From NCBI GenBank assembly GCA_905397405.1, contig CAJPVJ010000420.1, forward strand, positions 1-25,766: 25,766 nucleotides of DNA. The letters are read 5' to 3'. This DNA is from Oppiella nova (lineage: Eukaryota; Arthropoda; Arachnida; Sarcoptiformes; Oppiidae). The notes under the pieces were generated by a model. That model saw only the letters and a program-made list of their open reading frames with translations. It was not told where the DNA came from and ran no database searches. Of the stretch, positions 1 to 10,340 are shown in pieces. A program made the position numbers and the translations under genes. The stretch's first letter is position 1. Each line of letters opens with the position of its first letter.

Positions 1-214
1 TTCACACCAAACGGCTATAACTTTTAGACCACTGTTTACCTCACGGATTGACTATTGTTTAGTCAATTCTGACTTAAGATTCTTGACTTAAGAATACAAA
101 TATGTAAATATGAGCAATATTTTACGATCAAAATTAAAATCTTATTGAAAATAGTATTAAACTGATTAATTATGTGCTAACGTGCAAGGTCAACACAAAA
201 CAGTTATATTCAGA

Positions 215-234
215 GGGGTAGGGTGGGGTGGGGG
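215..234 (+). other. G-quadruplex motif
   Basis: Four G runs (4, 3, 4 and 5 Gs) are separated by loops of TA, T and T. This meets the usual G3+N1-7 rule with very short loops, and G-rich sequence is striking in this AT-rich background. No gene is adjacent. Confidence 0.7.
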
Positions 235-619
235 TAGTAGTTTGTTACACTATTTAACCCATAATTTCGATATAAAAAGTATATTAAAAAATAAAAGTTA
301 GATTTAAATGGGTCTTAATTTTTTTTAAAAATTTGGTCACATGATGTATGAATTATAATCCTTACATGTAAGTGTTACATTAAGTCAAATCTAATCCATT
401 GGTTACAAAACATACAGTATGTGTAGACATAACTTGTTAGACAAGACAATAAAAATGTATTTTATGTGACATTTATTTGTATGCCTTTTGCTGTCATCAA
501 TAATAACCCGTTTTGCATATAAATGCAAAATTATAGGGACATTCAATAAGCACAGACACACTTAAATGTATAATATATTCTATAATATTGGTGGTGGATC
601 ACTTTTATCAAAATTTTCA

Positions 620-700
620 TACGTACTTATCGATTAGCCCCCGTTACTGGACGTGATATATCTATGTGAGAGGGGAAAGGGCTATCGATGGGACACGTAT
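620..700. repeat. Imperfect hairpin with ATCGAT-TAGCCC arms
   Basis: The left arm (about 620-643: ACGT, then ATCGATTAGCCCC) pairs imperfectly with the right arm (about 672-700: GGGG, GGGCTATCGAT, then ACGT), with about 28 bases between. The core differs by a single-base indel. The size is similar to a pre-microRNA, but I recognise no known microRNA. A short decayed palindromic element is equally possible. Confidence 0.5.
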
Positions 701-1096
701 TCCCCGGGAGTTTCTAATTCTCACGACTCGTTATTATGGTCTCAAAGAGTGAGAAACTATTTGAAGAATTTGGAGACTTTACGCAAAAAATGTTTGAAAT
801 GTTTTTTAGGAAAAGAGTTAATGTAATTAAATTTGAATTAAAATTTTATACTAAAAACAGTACCTTAGTATGTTTTCAATAATTGATATTAAAAATATTT
901 ATGTATCCTGAATATATAATAATAATCTAATATATGCAGTAAATTAATTTGGCATTGCATTCGTATATTCCGTATATTTGAGGCTATATTAGCATAAATA
1001 TAGTGAAACCCATTCATTCACAAAAAACAACTAAAACTTTATTAGTTGTCTTTGAATTGCAAAAGAGTTACCAAACATTGAGCCCAATCTGTGGTC

Positions 1097-1123
<27 letters not shown>
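1097..1123 (+). repeat. (GA)n microsatellite
   Basis: An uninterrupted GA tract of about 27 bases follows GTGGTC. Confidence 0.98.
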
Positions 1124-1128
<5 letters not shown>

Positions 1129-1309
1129 AGTTGTGTCTGAATATATCAATGCGTTAATTGCAGCCAAACTGTGAATATTTCATCGACTTTGCAATCATTC
1201 ATTAAAACATCTCATTTGACACAATCGTATCTATTAATTATGTTTAGTGAGCGGCACCGGTATTCTTTAATACAGGGGCCGGTCTCTATCTGTCTATCTG
1301 TCGGGCATA

Positions 1310-1312
<3 letters not shown>

Positions 1313-1341
<29 letters not shown>
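1313..1341 (+). repeat. (GA)n microsatellite ending in GCACTGCATA
   Basis: A 29-base GA tract runs directly into GCACTG, the arrangement of the dispersed motif (GAGAGCACYGG). Confidence 0.98.
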
Positions 1342-1460
1342 CACTGCATAACAATTTTTCTCACCAAAAATACCTGCAAAAGGGCTGTAATATTGTATGG
1401 TATGGCAAAACCGCATGATATGTATGATATTCGCATTACTCATTGCCCCCTTGCATACAA

Positions 1461-1505
1461 CATACCGGTGCTATAATAAAGTGCTGCCTTTTGCACCAGT
1501 ATATG
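1461..1505. repeat. Inverted pair of the dispersed motif
   Basis: CATACCGGTGC at 1461-1471 faces GCACCAGTATATG at 1493-1505 across a 21-base gap. The cores differ at one position. Confidence 0.5.
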
Positions 1506-2498
1506 CCTTTCCACTGCACAGACCCTAAGGGCCACCCAAGCAGTTAACGAAAGTTCGGTTATCAGCAAAAATTATTAAAAATTGATCCCCGAGTATAATA
1601 TATAGTCTATGTGTGTATGTATACACATTTCCATTACATAACATACCTGTGCCCTCTTAGCTCTCACAGATACATCGGCTATAATCTGTCTAATACACAG
1701 CACACACACTATACGACTGGCCAATACATGTAATCCCCATATGAATGATTAATCACTAGTTTTGGCTCACTATTAATCTAAGCGTTCAAATGTTAACCAT
1801 TGGATACATTTATTACATTTTATGCTTTTTTACCATAAGCTATACCTAATGCCTCTCACCTTATATTATACACCACTTTATACTTAAACACCTATTCGTT
1901 ATAATATGTATGTCTATCGTCATTGAGTGCCGTGTTTTGTGCTATAGATTGAGATTTTTTACTTTTATTTCTATCGCCTTTTTTGTTATTATATTCTTAC
2001 ATATGCTTTATATTTCATTAATCATGTATTGAATACATGGTATGACTTTGTATGACTACACCATAACAATAGCGACAATTATTCGTGTATTTCTTATCCC
2101 TTTTGTTTTGTTTGTTAACTATTATTAAAAAGAGAAAAAAGAGATATAAAACTCGTTTCGGAGTAGAGTTTTATGCATTTGATGCGAAAAAACTTATTTA
2201 TTATCAAAAAAAATACTGAATACTAAATAGGGTTTGAGATATAATTTGTTGTTTTATAAGAAAAAAGTATATTCTCTGTTTTCAACAACATATACCGAAA
2301 CGCTTATGAATACATAATATTCTGATGTGTTTTTTGCAGTGATTTATTAGACCTGAAATATTATATCACACACATAGAGAGTACAGTATGTAAAGCCCCG
2401 TATTATAACCTGTGGCCGACCCGTCCTATTCACGCACTCACACCATAAGCACAGGAATTGCAGTCGGCTTTCGGTGCCGCCCGGTATTCACAGCTCCG

Positions 2499-2515
2499 GA
2501 GAGAGAGAGAGAGAG
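2499..2515 (+). repeat. (GA)n microsatellite
   Basis: A short GA tract of 17 bases lies within a GC-richer patch. Confidence 0.95.
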
Positions 2516-2866
2516 CTACAGGCGCTTCATCTCAATCATGAATTTTTCTCACCAAAAGAGAAAATAAAAAATCATTAGTCGAGTGAAGGTTTTAAAAGGT
2601 AATGGAAAATAGAGTGAGTGTAGAGAGCACTGGCATAGTATGGAGAGGTGTGGTAGGAGTAACAGCTAATTATTCACAAAATACTTAATATGTTATATTC
2701 AGCTCCCTTTTGAACTCATGCCGCCAATGCTCTCTCCCATAGCTCTCTCATGGTCTCTCTCTCCCGCACTCCGCACTCACTCGCCATCAGTAAAGTAGTT
2801 ATGTTTTTGCTCACAAGTCAGTCGAGAAAATAATTTTGTTGCCCAAAGGGCTCACTTTTCCAACAC

Positions 2867-2889
2867 CTCTCTCTCTCTCTCTCTCTCTC
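2867..2889 (+). repeat. (CT)n microsatellite
   Basis: A CT tract of about 23 bases; the open frame crossing it (2836-3027) reads Ser-Leu repeats and is not a gene. Confidence 0.98.
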
Positions 2890-3060
2890 CATCTGCTCGA
2901 CTACACTAACGCTCCTTTGCATCCCATTCCCCGACAGACACGCGATATATTCATGCGATATAACGATACCCAACGCTCTTACAGTGTATCTACAAATTTG
3001 CTACACTTTTACTCAACCAGAATATAATTTACTTTGTTTTTGCACATAAACTGTAAGGAA

Positions 3061-5788
3061 TATAATCAATAAAATTCTGATATATTTTATATATATAATT
3101 ATGAAAATTAATTAACATTTGAGGGGAAATGGCTTTGTATTATCGGGTGCACTTTGTTTAAAAAGTTTTTTAATTGAAATTTGTTGTAAAATACTTTTTG
3201 ACATTGAATAGTATATTGAAAAATGAATTTTCACTCAAAAATTGATGACAAACTCTAGTGTTGATGTGGTTTATGTCTATCACGGTGTGTGTGTTGTTAT
3301 CACATACAGTACACCTCATGACTTGACTGGAAAAGTATTTTTGTTTCTAATATTTCTTGTTATCAATAAAAAGACTAATAATGTTTTGGCTCCGAATTGG
3401 AGGCGAAAGAAATCTGTTCACTAAAAGTCTGAGAGACAGAGAGAGAAAAGGCTCACAATTGGCACGACTTTTGGAGATGAAAATAAACAAAAGTTTTTGA
3501 GAGCGCCTAATGGTATCGATAAGAGTTAGTGCCCATAGAATAACACCTATCAGTTTACATGACAATGCTTTCACCGCCAACATTAGCTTTTTGCTCTCTC
3601 TCTCTCTCTCTCTCTCTCGTAATTTATTCCTTTTAACTCAAATATAAAGTCAATTAATGGCTAATTGAATGAAATCAAAGGTAACTTTTTCCGTCAACAT
3701 AAAAGCCAAGCGTTTAGTCCTTCACGTATAAGTTGTGCATTCATTTTACGGTGCAATCAATTTCTTGTTTTAGTTTTTTATTGTTTTTCGTTTACATTTC
3801 ACTTCATTTATGAGTTTTTAATTCATACGCAAATTCACTGCGAGTCCTGACAACAGATATATTGATATAAAAGCAAAAAACTAGCTGTGATTTTGTTATT
3901 TTTATTGTTAATTGTTTTGTTAATTTTTCATTACTAATCATTTATTCGTTTTGACAAAAAACAATAGCATTTAGAGGAGAGGGGAAAGTGGTGTTCAAAT
4001 AGTAGCTGATATATAGTGAATATGCAGTAATACCTGCGCTATTCGTGCGCTTTATTAAACACAAACCGTGAATGCATTATACAATATATGCTGTAATACT
4101 CGTATCATAATTCAAATATCATTTTTATATATTATATGTTTAGTTAATGTGTTTTGCATTATTCCTGACGTTTGTATTAAATTATTTGCATAAACATTAG
4201 TTACGAGCCCAACAAACAGACAGTGCAATTGCAGTGCCCGATCCCAACACATAATCTCTATTCCCATTCCCTTCACTCGCATACAAGTGACTCGTATATC
4301 AGTTTTCAAATGTGAAAAATTGTTTAATTTCGCACTCGTATTATATCTCAAACATCCGATTGTTTTTATAATATAATTCATAAACTATTGTACACTTCAT
4401 AGAAACAAACCGCAAGTTTCTCTCTGCCTTTCTATCTCTCTTCCTTTCTCTCATTTGTCACTTAAATTGATATCAATTTTCACTAATTCCTGGAATAGTT
4501 TTCGGGAGTTTTGTTTAATATTACACCACTTATCAGTAAATATAATATTCAAAATCAATATAAGTTTGTGCAATAGTGTACTGTATATTCACTGCTGTAT
4601 ACTATATACTGTACATAATTTGCATGTCATTTTAATTATACCCAAATGAGTTGTTATATTACATTAAAAATAATTGCTATATTTTATTGAAAAGTGTTTC
4701 GTATAAAAAAATACTTTTATAAATTTTATTGATTTTAAAAATTGCCGACTAATTATGCAAACAGTTATCCTATAGGCATAATATATTACAGTATATTAAA
4801 TGAATTTGCAATATATAAACAAATGTTATTTTTGTGACACTTTAAAAAACTATGAAAAATATACGATTCATAGGAAATAACAAGAATTGATGAAATTATA
4901 AAACAATGATTGCGTGAATAGTTATGAAGTAATTAAATGAGTGGTGTTTTCGTAATTCACGTACTATTGCTCGCATCGATAATCAAAACAAATAGCAATT
5001 TAATTGAAGTGAGAAATTAACGATGAAAATATTATAATATTGATATTAATGATACTTTTATACTGTATTACAAAACTAATAGTTATTTCCAATAACTTAT
5101 TTGCATTGATATGGCGACTGAACACTCATCATCTCATGATAACCCATAACCTATTCAAAGGACTTCCTGTATTGAAAATTGTGTTGTTTTTGACAAAACC
5201 TTATCGTTTATATCAATCGCGAAAATATGTATAAATAATTGTCGCTATCATTTTCATTATTAATACTTGTAATATCAATTCAAATAACAAAGGCCTCCCT
5301 TGAAGTCTGCGATTACAATACATGCAAATACTTAACACACAATTGAAATAACATTACGGATATTATTGATAGGGGAGACAAATATAATTGCATTCATTCT
5401 CTCATTAAGTCATTTCATATCTCATTGAATGGGAAAGAGATCTTAGATTTTGGTTGAACTCAAAATTCTGTTATCTTTTCAATTTGTAGCGAATTTATGA
5501 CAAAAAATAATTGATTAAAAATTTTATTATTTTATACCTTTTTTAAAATCACATTTTGAATCAATTTTAACATTATCTTTAAATTATTTGTTTTTTTTCT
5601 ATAGAATTGGTTTTAAAGCCATAATTAACACAATTTCAAAACTTATTTAATAATAATTAACATATAAATTTTAAATCAGACATAAAATGTAATAAATTTT
5701 TAAAAATATATTTCTAATAATTTATGGGTTCATTAAAAATCATAACATATTGTATATTAATTGCAATAAAATGTTCAACTCATTTCAA
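3061..5788. other. AT-rich non-coding stretch
   Basis: It contains one CT tract (3594-3618) and a degraded GA-rich stretch near 3431-3448. The short open frames have compositions expected from AT-rich DNA. Nothing else is recognised. Confidence 0.65.
3594..3618 (+). repeat. (CT)n microsatellite
   Basis: An uninterrupted CT tract of 25 bases. Confidence 0.98.
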
Positions 5789-5790
5789 GT

Positions 5791-5826
<36 letters not shown>
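5789..5826 (+). repeat. Compound (GT)n(GA)n microsatellite
   Basis: GT repeats (5789-5808) switch directly to GA repeats (5808-5826), then GTACTGTAAT. Confidence 0.98.
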
Positions 5827-6180
5827 TACTGTAATTATAAAATACTTAAGAATATCAGTTAGAATCTGAGGAATAAGTTATAAAAATTAATGTAAATCTT
5901 AATCGAAAAGCAAATTATTAAAATTGATTCAATTAGGGATAACTGGTTGGGGCGACGGTATGGGCCATTGAGGACAGGCATTGATTTATTGATATACAAG
6001 TCTAGCATTTTTAGAAAAGAAAAATAAATATTGAGTGTATAAACAATCAATAATTCAAAGCCATATAATATGCATTAAATGTAGTTTAAGTGCTATCATA
6101 GGGCTATCACTGCATAAGAGCTGATCCAATAACTGTATTCACAAAAAACACATATTATAGCATGAAATCAAATACACATT

Positions 6181-6200
6181 TCTCTCTCTCTCTCTCTCTC
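6181..6200 (+). repeat. (CT)n microsatellite
   Basis: Ten TC units, followed by further CT-rich sequence and CACT repeats to about 6225. Confidence 0.98.
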
Positions 6201-6320
6201 CCTATCACTCGCTCACTCACTCTCTGGTATCGCATCATATAATCAGATGTCTTAATACTCGAGAGGCGCCACAAATAATGCCATGACTTGAGTGCTTACT
6301 ATTAGACAACTTTAGACAAC

Positions 6321-6342
6321 GAGATGTCGGCGCCGACATCTC
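6321..6342. repeat. Perfect 22-bp GC-rich palindrome
   Basis: The halves GAGATGTCGGC and GCCGACATCTC abut with no spacer, making a perfect dyad. Flanking GACAAC (6315-6320) and GTTGTC (6350-6355) extend the symmetry after a short asymmetric gap. A similar ACGAGAT start recurs in the hairpin at 13852-13875. It could be a dimeric protein-binding site or the core of a small palindromic element; neither can be decided from sequence. Confidence 0.9.
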
Positions 6343-7757
6343 ATACGGCGTTGTCAGTGAGTCGGGGACCGGTGTATCAATGTATGACTGGCTCTTAATG
6401 AGATAATAGCTGACTCTTATTGCAGGTACAGGCGCTTTGGATAACACCACTCACACACTCCTATCCCTCGCTATCCCTGTCTCTCACCAATGGAAAGACC
6501 TTTTTTCGGTAGCCATCAGTCACTATATAGTGGTGTAGATAATGGCGTTAAAGTCTACCGGTGCGGAAAAGAGGCGCACAGAACCCGGCTTTCAATGGGA
6601 AATTTCATTATAAAAACAAAAATTGATAATTTATTGCCTAATATTATTATTATAAGTTTTGTAATCCACTCTCTCCTCCCTCTCCATCCGATTTCTATTA
6701 CCATATGCTATACTATACACTAATTTTAGGCCCCTTTGCGTCGATTTACAATTAAATGCATGCAATTTAGCGTAAGATAGTGAGCGCCGATAGGCATTTG
6801 GACGTAAGTGTCTGGTGAGTGAGTAAACACCTGTCTATTAATGATAAGTTATCATTGATAACAATAAATACAATGGTGAGTCGGCTATCAAAAAACAGGT
6901 CTCCATTAACGCAATCAAACAAATCAAATAATGCTTTTGAGAGAGAAATAAAAGAAAAATTGTTATTAAATGCTATGTAAACACAATATACCTGTATTAA
7001 TGCTGTAAATATTGATACTAATCATACAATCGTATATAAAAAAGCTATTATTATATGAAGTGGCAATTGATTTTGAATAAGCGATTCGATAGACTACTGT
7101 CTCCTCAATGACTGTCGACTTCTCTTGCTTTCATTGACACACAATTGAAAACGACTTCTCGATTGTCACAAACAATATCTCCCGGAAAAACACACATACA
7201 ATACAATGAATGGGAAAGGCTCGACTTTTACACCGTATTATATACTCGAGCACTGGGCACAGACACTATTATATACCTGTCCATTATATACCTGTGTGTG
7301 TGTCTGTGTTGTGGACATCGCTCGTGTAAATGAGTCTCTCTTTTATACGCATAGAAATTGCGAGTCAATTGAAAACGAGTCGAAAATTGGTGACCACTTG
7401 TATGGCACACACAAACACTAGTGACTAATTCGCGGGACACACAACGGGAGCGCCAGTCGGAGTGCGGCGCCGGCCCTCTAACCGCTTACCCCAAACACAT
7501 ACATACATATACTATGCACACAATAACCCTCTTATTTCGGAGACAATTGACTAAAACATGTTTGCTTTTCAAGTGTCAAAATCACGCAAACAGTAAGCCT
7601 TAGAAAACACTCCTTAAAAACCAGAATATTCTTTATGAACACAAAAACCTCACACACACTGACAGACCATCCGTTTACTCATTGACAGTCAAAACTTGTG
7701 TCCATTACATGTCTAACACATTCCTCGACAGCCTTTGGCTCGCAATTCATCGGACAG

Positions 7758-7760
<3 letters not shown>

Positions 7761-7788
<28 letters not shown>
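7761..7788 (+). repeat. (GA)n microsatellite
   Basis: Fourteen GA units just before the motif hairpin 7798-7819. Confidence 0.98.
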
Positions 7789-7791
<3 letters not shown>

Positions 7792-7797
7792 AAGTGA

Positions 7798-7819
7798 GAG
7801 CACTGACATACCAGTGCTC
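7798..7819. repeat. Short hairpin of the dispersed motif beside a GA tract
   Basis: GAGCACTG (7798-7805) and CAGTGCTC (7812-7819) form a perfect 8-bp stem around ACATAC. The hairpin starts 9 bases after the GA tract 7761-7788. Confidence 0.7.
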
Positions 7820-8009
7820 AACACAATGAACGATAAGGAATTTTGGTGGTGTTGTGAGCAGTCTTTACATGGAAACTGTGTTTCAGAAAAAAGTGATTTT
7901 TATTTTATTCTTTCAATTCCTGTCGTTTCTGTCTTAAGAGATGTTTTTAAGAGATAATCTTATTTTTGTTACTGAATAGACTAGAAATTAAGTGGGGGGT
8001 TAGCATATT

Positions 8010-8025
8010 CACCAGCATACTGGTG
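8010..8025. repeat. Short hairpin CACCAG/CTGGTG
   Basis: CACCAG and CTGGTG flank CATA and lead into GCTCTAAC, like other motif sites. The stem is only 6 bp, so it is weak alone. Confidence 0.4.
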
Positions 8026-8057
8026 CTCTAACTCCGTAAGTCCGTATGTGTGCCCTC

Positions 8058-8073
8058 CACTCACTCACTCACT
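8058..8073 (+). repeat. (CACT)4 tetranucleotide repeat
   Basis: Four exact CACT units follow TGTGCCCTC in a motif-bearing GC-richer patch. Confidence 0.95.
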
Positions 8074-8866
8074 AACTCTCGCATTCTGTGCCATAAATTA
8101 AAAATCTTCTGCAAAACCGTATATAAGATTAAGTGCCATCAGAGCCAATATAATTTGCTTCACAACCTATGCTATAAGCCTGTGAGGACTGACAGCTCAG
8201 AGCACAGGTGTGCGGAAAAAAACACACACACATAATATGTATGCATACAGTTCCACACCAGGACTTAAACATTGACTGAAGTTTTTTAAGAAACAAATTT
8301 TTCGTTAACTAACCCTACGATGGCTTTAAACTGTTTTCCAATTGATTTATTCATTGCACACATAGTTTATTCATTTGAAAACATACTTAAAGTCGAAAAT
8401 ATTAGCATTTTATGTGTGTTTGTATCGAAACACCAAAATATATATTAATTTCAATTCACATTAGAGTCTTAATGCAATTGAATGCAGCATTTTAAATCAC
8501 AATTTTATGTTGTATGTTAACTGGTTACACTTCATTTCATACAAATAGTTATGTTTCTATTTTTTTTGTTGGACACAAATTACATAAAATTTATAACAAA
8601 TTATTTTTCTCGTGGCAGAGATAAGAGAGGAAATAAATATTTTCGTAAATTAACTAATTTATTGAATTATTTTTATTATTTAACTGTATTCCTAATTATT
8701 AATCATTAGATTAGAGTCGAGAGAGGAGTTGTAAAAAATGTGAGAATTTTTTTCGTCAAAACTTTTGAGTGGAGGGAGAAAGACATCCACTGAAAGTATG
8801 GCTAATTTTTCAGGTATTTAATTAATTTAGAGATGATTCAAAACATTAATTTATTTGATATCTAAA

Positions 8867-8899
8867 GAATCTGTGCGATGACAGAGAAGTTAACTTTTA

Positions 8900-8939
<40 letters not shown>
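8867..8939 (+). repeat. Source segment of the composite inverted copy, with GA tract
   Basis: The unique bases 8867-8903 and the GA tract 8904-8939 reappear in inverted orientation at 9959-10020, with one mismatch next to the tract. No coding potential is seen here. Confidence 0.9.
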
Positions 8940-8944
<5 letters not shown>

Positions 8945-9040
8945 TGCATAAAACAGAGAAATTCTTTGTAAGGAATTTGTTGGGATAAAACAGCAGTGAA
9001 ATCGCCGTAAGGTTTTGAGTGGCAATCGCTCAACTGGACG

Positions 9041-9069
9041 GGTGGTGGTAGTGGTGGTGGTGATGGTGT
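9041..9069 (+). repeat. GGT-rich trinucleotide tract
   Basis: Imperfect GGT/AGT/GAT triplets. On the minus strand they read as a proline/threonine-rich stretch in open frames at 8890-9189 that are otherwise GA-tract artefacts. Confidence 0.9.
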
Positions 9070-9335
9070 CCCCCACTTTTTCACAACACATACTGTACCC
9101 CAAATGCTAACTACACATCGCATACATACGAGTGTGTGTTGTGTTGTGAGGGAGAGAGAGGGATGAGTGCCTACGAGAGTGTTGGGCACCGGCTATAAGA
9201 AGTCGTTGGAGTCGACGGAGGAATAAGAAAAAAGTAAATACCTTTAACTGATGAAAGGTATAAGACTTAAGTTGTAGGGGCGGACCCATTAACACAGCTA
9301 TCAATCACCGATACGACCAATTGATAAAAAAAAGT

Positions 9336-9362
9336 GAGAGAGAGAGAGAGAGAGAGAGAGAG
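9336..9362 (+). repeat. (GA)n microsatellite
   Basis: A 27-base GA tract followed by CCTCTGAGAGAG. Confidence 0.98.
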
Positions 9363-9750
9363 CCTCTGAGAGAGTATACGTGAAAATCATTAGATCCCAT
9401 CTCTCGCTCATACATACATAATATTATATGAATAGTAGATGTGTTTAGTGAGCGCCCACTCATTGCTATCTACCTGTTCGCCCCAATACTATCTCATATG
9501 CCTATCGGTGTCTAAAACAAGCAATAATTGTTGAAAAATTAAAATTGTTTTATAAACGATGTGTTGTTTTTCAGTCGAAAATCTTATTAATAATAAACAA
9601 TAAAATAGAGGGACTTTTGACCCCCAAATTGATGAGCGCTTATTGTTTGCTAACAAATGGTTTTGTATTACACGCTGTGTTTACATTATAATTAAAAATA
9701 ATTTATTACATTTTTCGCGAGTATATGTGCAACAGTTTTATGTATTAGAT

Positions 9751-9794
<44 letters not shown>

Positions 9795-9888
9795 TAAATA
9801 AAAATAAAAAATTCTTAAACACTAAATACTAAACTCAAACATCAGTCAAAACTCTTAAAACATATAAAATAAAAATTTATTGAGTAAT
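9751..9888 (+). repeat. Hairpin left arm: GA tract plus 98-bp unique segment
   Basis: A GA tract at 9751-9790 (with one AAA interruption) is followed by 9791-9888, an AT-rich 98-bp segment. That segment is the exact reverse complement of 10021-10118. The GA tract pairs with the CT tract at 10120-10149. A transcript would fold into a duplex of about 125-130 bp with a loop of about 130 nt. Confidence 0.95.
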
Positions 9889-9949
9889 AAAACACCAAAT
9901 TCTAGCGAAATGTTTTAAATCTCTTCCCTCTCCTAACTGTCCGCTCCTT

Positions 9950-9958
<9 letters not shown>

Positions 9959-9983
<25 letters not shown>

Positions 9984-10114
9984 ATCTTAAAAGTTAACTT
10001 CTCTGTCATCGCACAGATTCATTACTCAATAAATTTTTATTTTATATGTTTTAAGAGTTTTGACTGATGTTTGAGTTTAGTATTTAGTGTTTAAGAATTT
10101 TTTATTTTTATTTA

Positions 10115-10149
<35 letters not shown>
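9959..10149 (-). repeat. Inverted, circularly permuted composite copy of 9751-9888 plus 8867-8939
   Basis: Read on the minus strand this segment is GA tract, then the 98-bp unit of 9791-9888, then directly a copy of 8867-8903 and its GA tract. In the source the 8867 piece lies about 0.8 kb before the 9751 piece, so the copy joins the end of one to the start of the other. The second piece differs from its source at only one unique base (position 8903). Both outer ends of the copied block fall inside GA/CT tracts. Confidence 0.9.
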
Positions 10150-10152
<3 letters not shown>

Positions 10153-10289
10153 TATAACTAAGACTTGAAATATAAATTTCAAGCAAAAAAGTTAAGACCG
10201 AAAAAAGAAGTAAAACAAAATTTTCTGTAAATAAGAATTATTGAAAAGTTGTAAATCTTTTGGTTTTATATTCATTTCAACAATTGTAG

Positions 10290-10340
10290 GAACAGTTTGG
10301 GAGGACATAAAACAAGGGCTGAGAGCGAAGTGTATGTGCC
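10290..10340 (+). other. Tentative 51-bp internal exon
   Basis: A T-rich tract ending TTGTAG precedes, and CC|GTAAGTC follows, a GC-richer 51-bp segment. In one frame it reads TVWEDIKQGLRAKCMC with phase 1 at both ends; a second frame is also open. No companion exon was found within several kilobases, and GTAAGT also ends other non-coding GC patches here (6805, 8035), so chance is likely. Confidence 0.12.

Larger units (their letters stand above)
1..1096. other. AT-rich non-coding stretch
   Basis: No credible coding frame on either strand. It holds only the G-quadruplex motif at 215-234 and the imperfect hairpin at 620-700. Confidence 0.7.
1353..2557 (+). repeat. Two copies of a 17-bp string after GA tracts
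   Basis: AATTTTTCTCACCAAAA occurs exactly at 1353-1369 and 2541-2557. Each copy lies shortly after a GA tract (1313-1341 and 2499-2515), suggesting the GA tract and the following sequence once belonged to one short dispersed element. Confidence 0.5.
1124..3060. other. Non-coding stretch rich in GA/CT tracts and motif copies
   Basis: Open frames at 1171-1476 and 2836-3027 translate microsatellites and are rejected as genes. Motif copies at 1254, 1464, 1645 and 2627 and the paired 17-bp string are the recognisable contents. Confidence 0.65.
5827..8866. other. Non-coding stretch with GC-richer patches
   Basis: Patches at about 5940-5985, 6225-6600, 7090-7520 and 8000-8075 are richer in GC and carry the perfect palindrome, motif copies and short hairpins. 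Open frames of 60-77 codons here resemble no known protein and are interrupted by simple repeats. Confidence 0.6.

Noticed and set aside
1171-1476. 101-codon open frame on + and its 74-codon shadow on -
   Set aside because: A large part translates a GA/CT microsatellite (Arg-Glu or Ser-Leu repeats), and the rest has no recognisable domain or splice context.
6490-6723. 77-codon frame starting MERPFFGSHQSLYSG
   Set aside because: It looks protein-like for about 40 codons but contains a motif copy and ends in AT-rich sequence; no similarity or splice signals support it.
8890-9304. Minus-strand open frames of 65-99 codons with Pro-rich and Ser-Leu stretches
   Set aside because: They are produced by the GGT triplets and the GA tract; three overlapping frames are open together, which is typical of low-complexity DNA.
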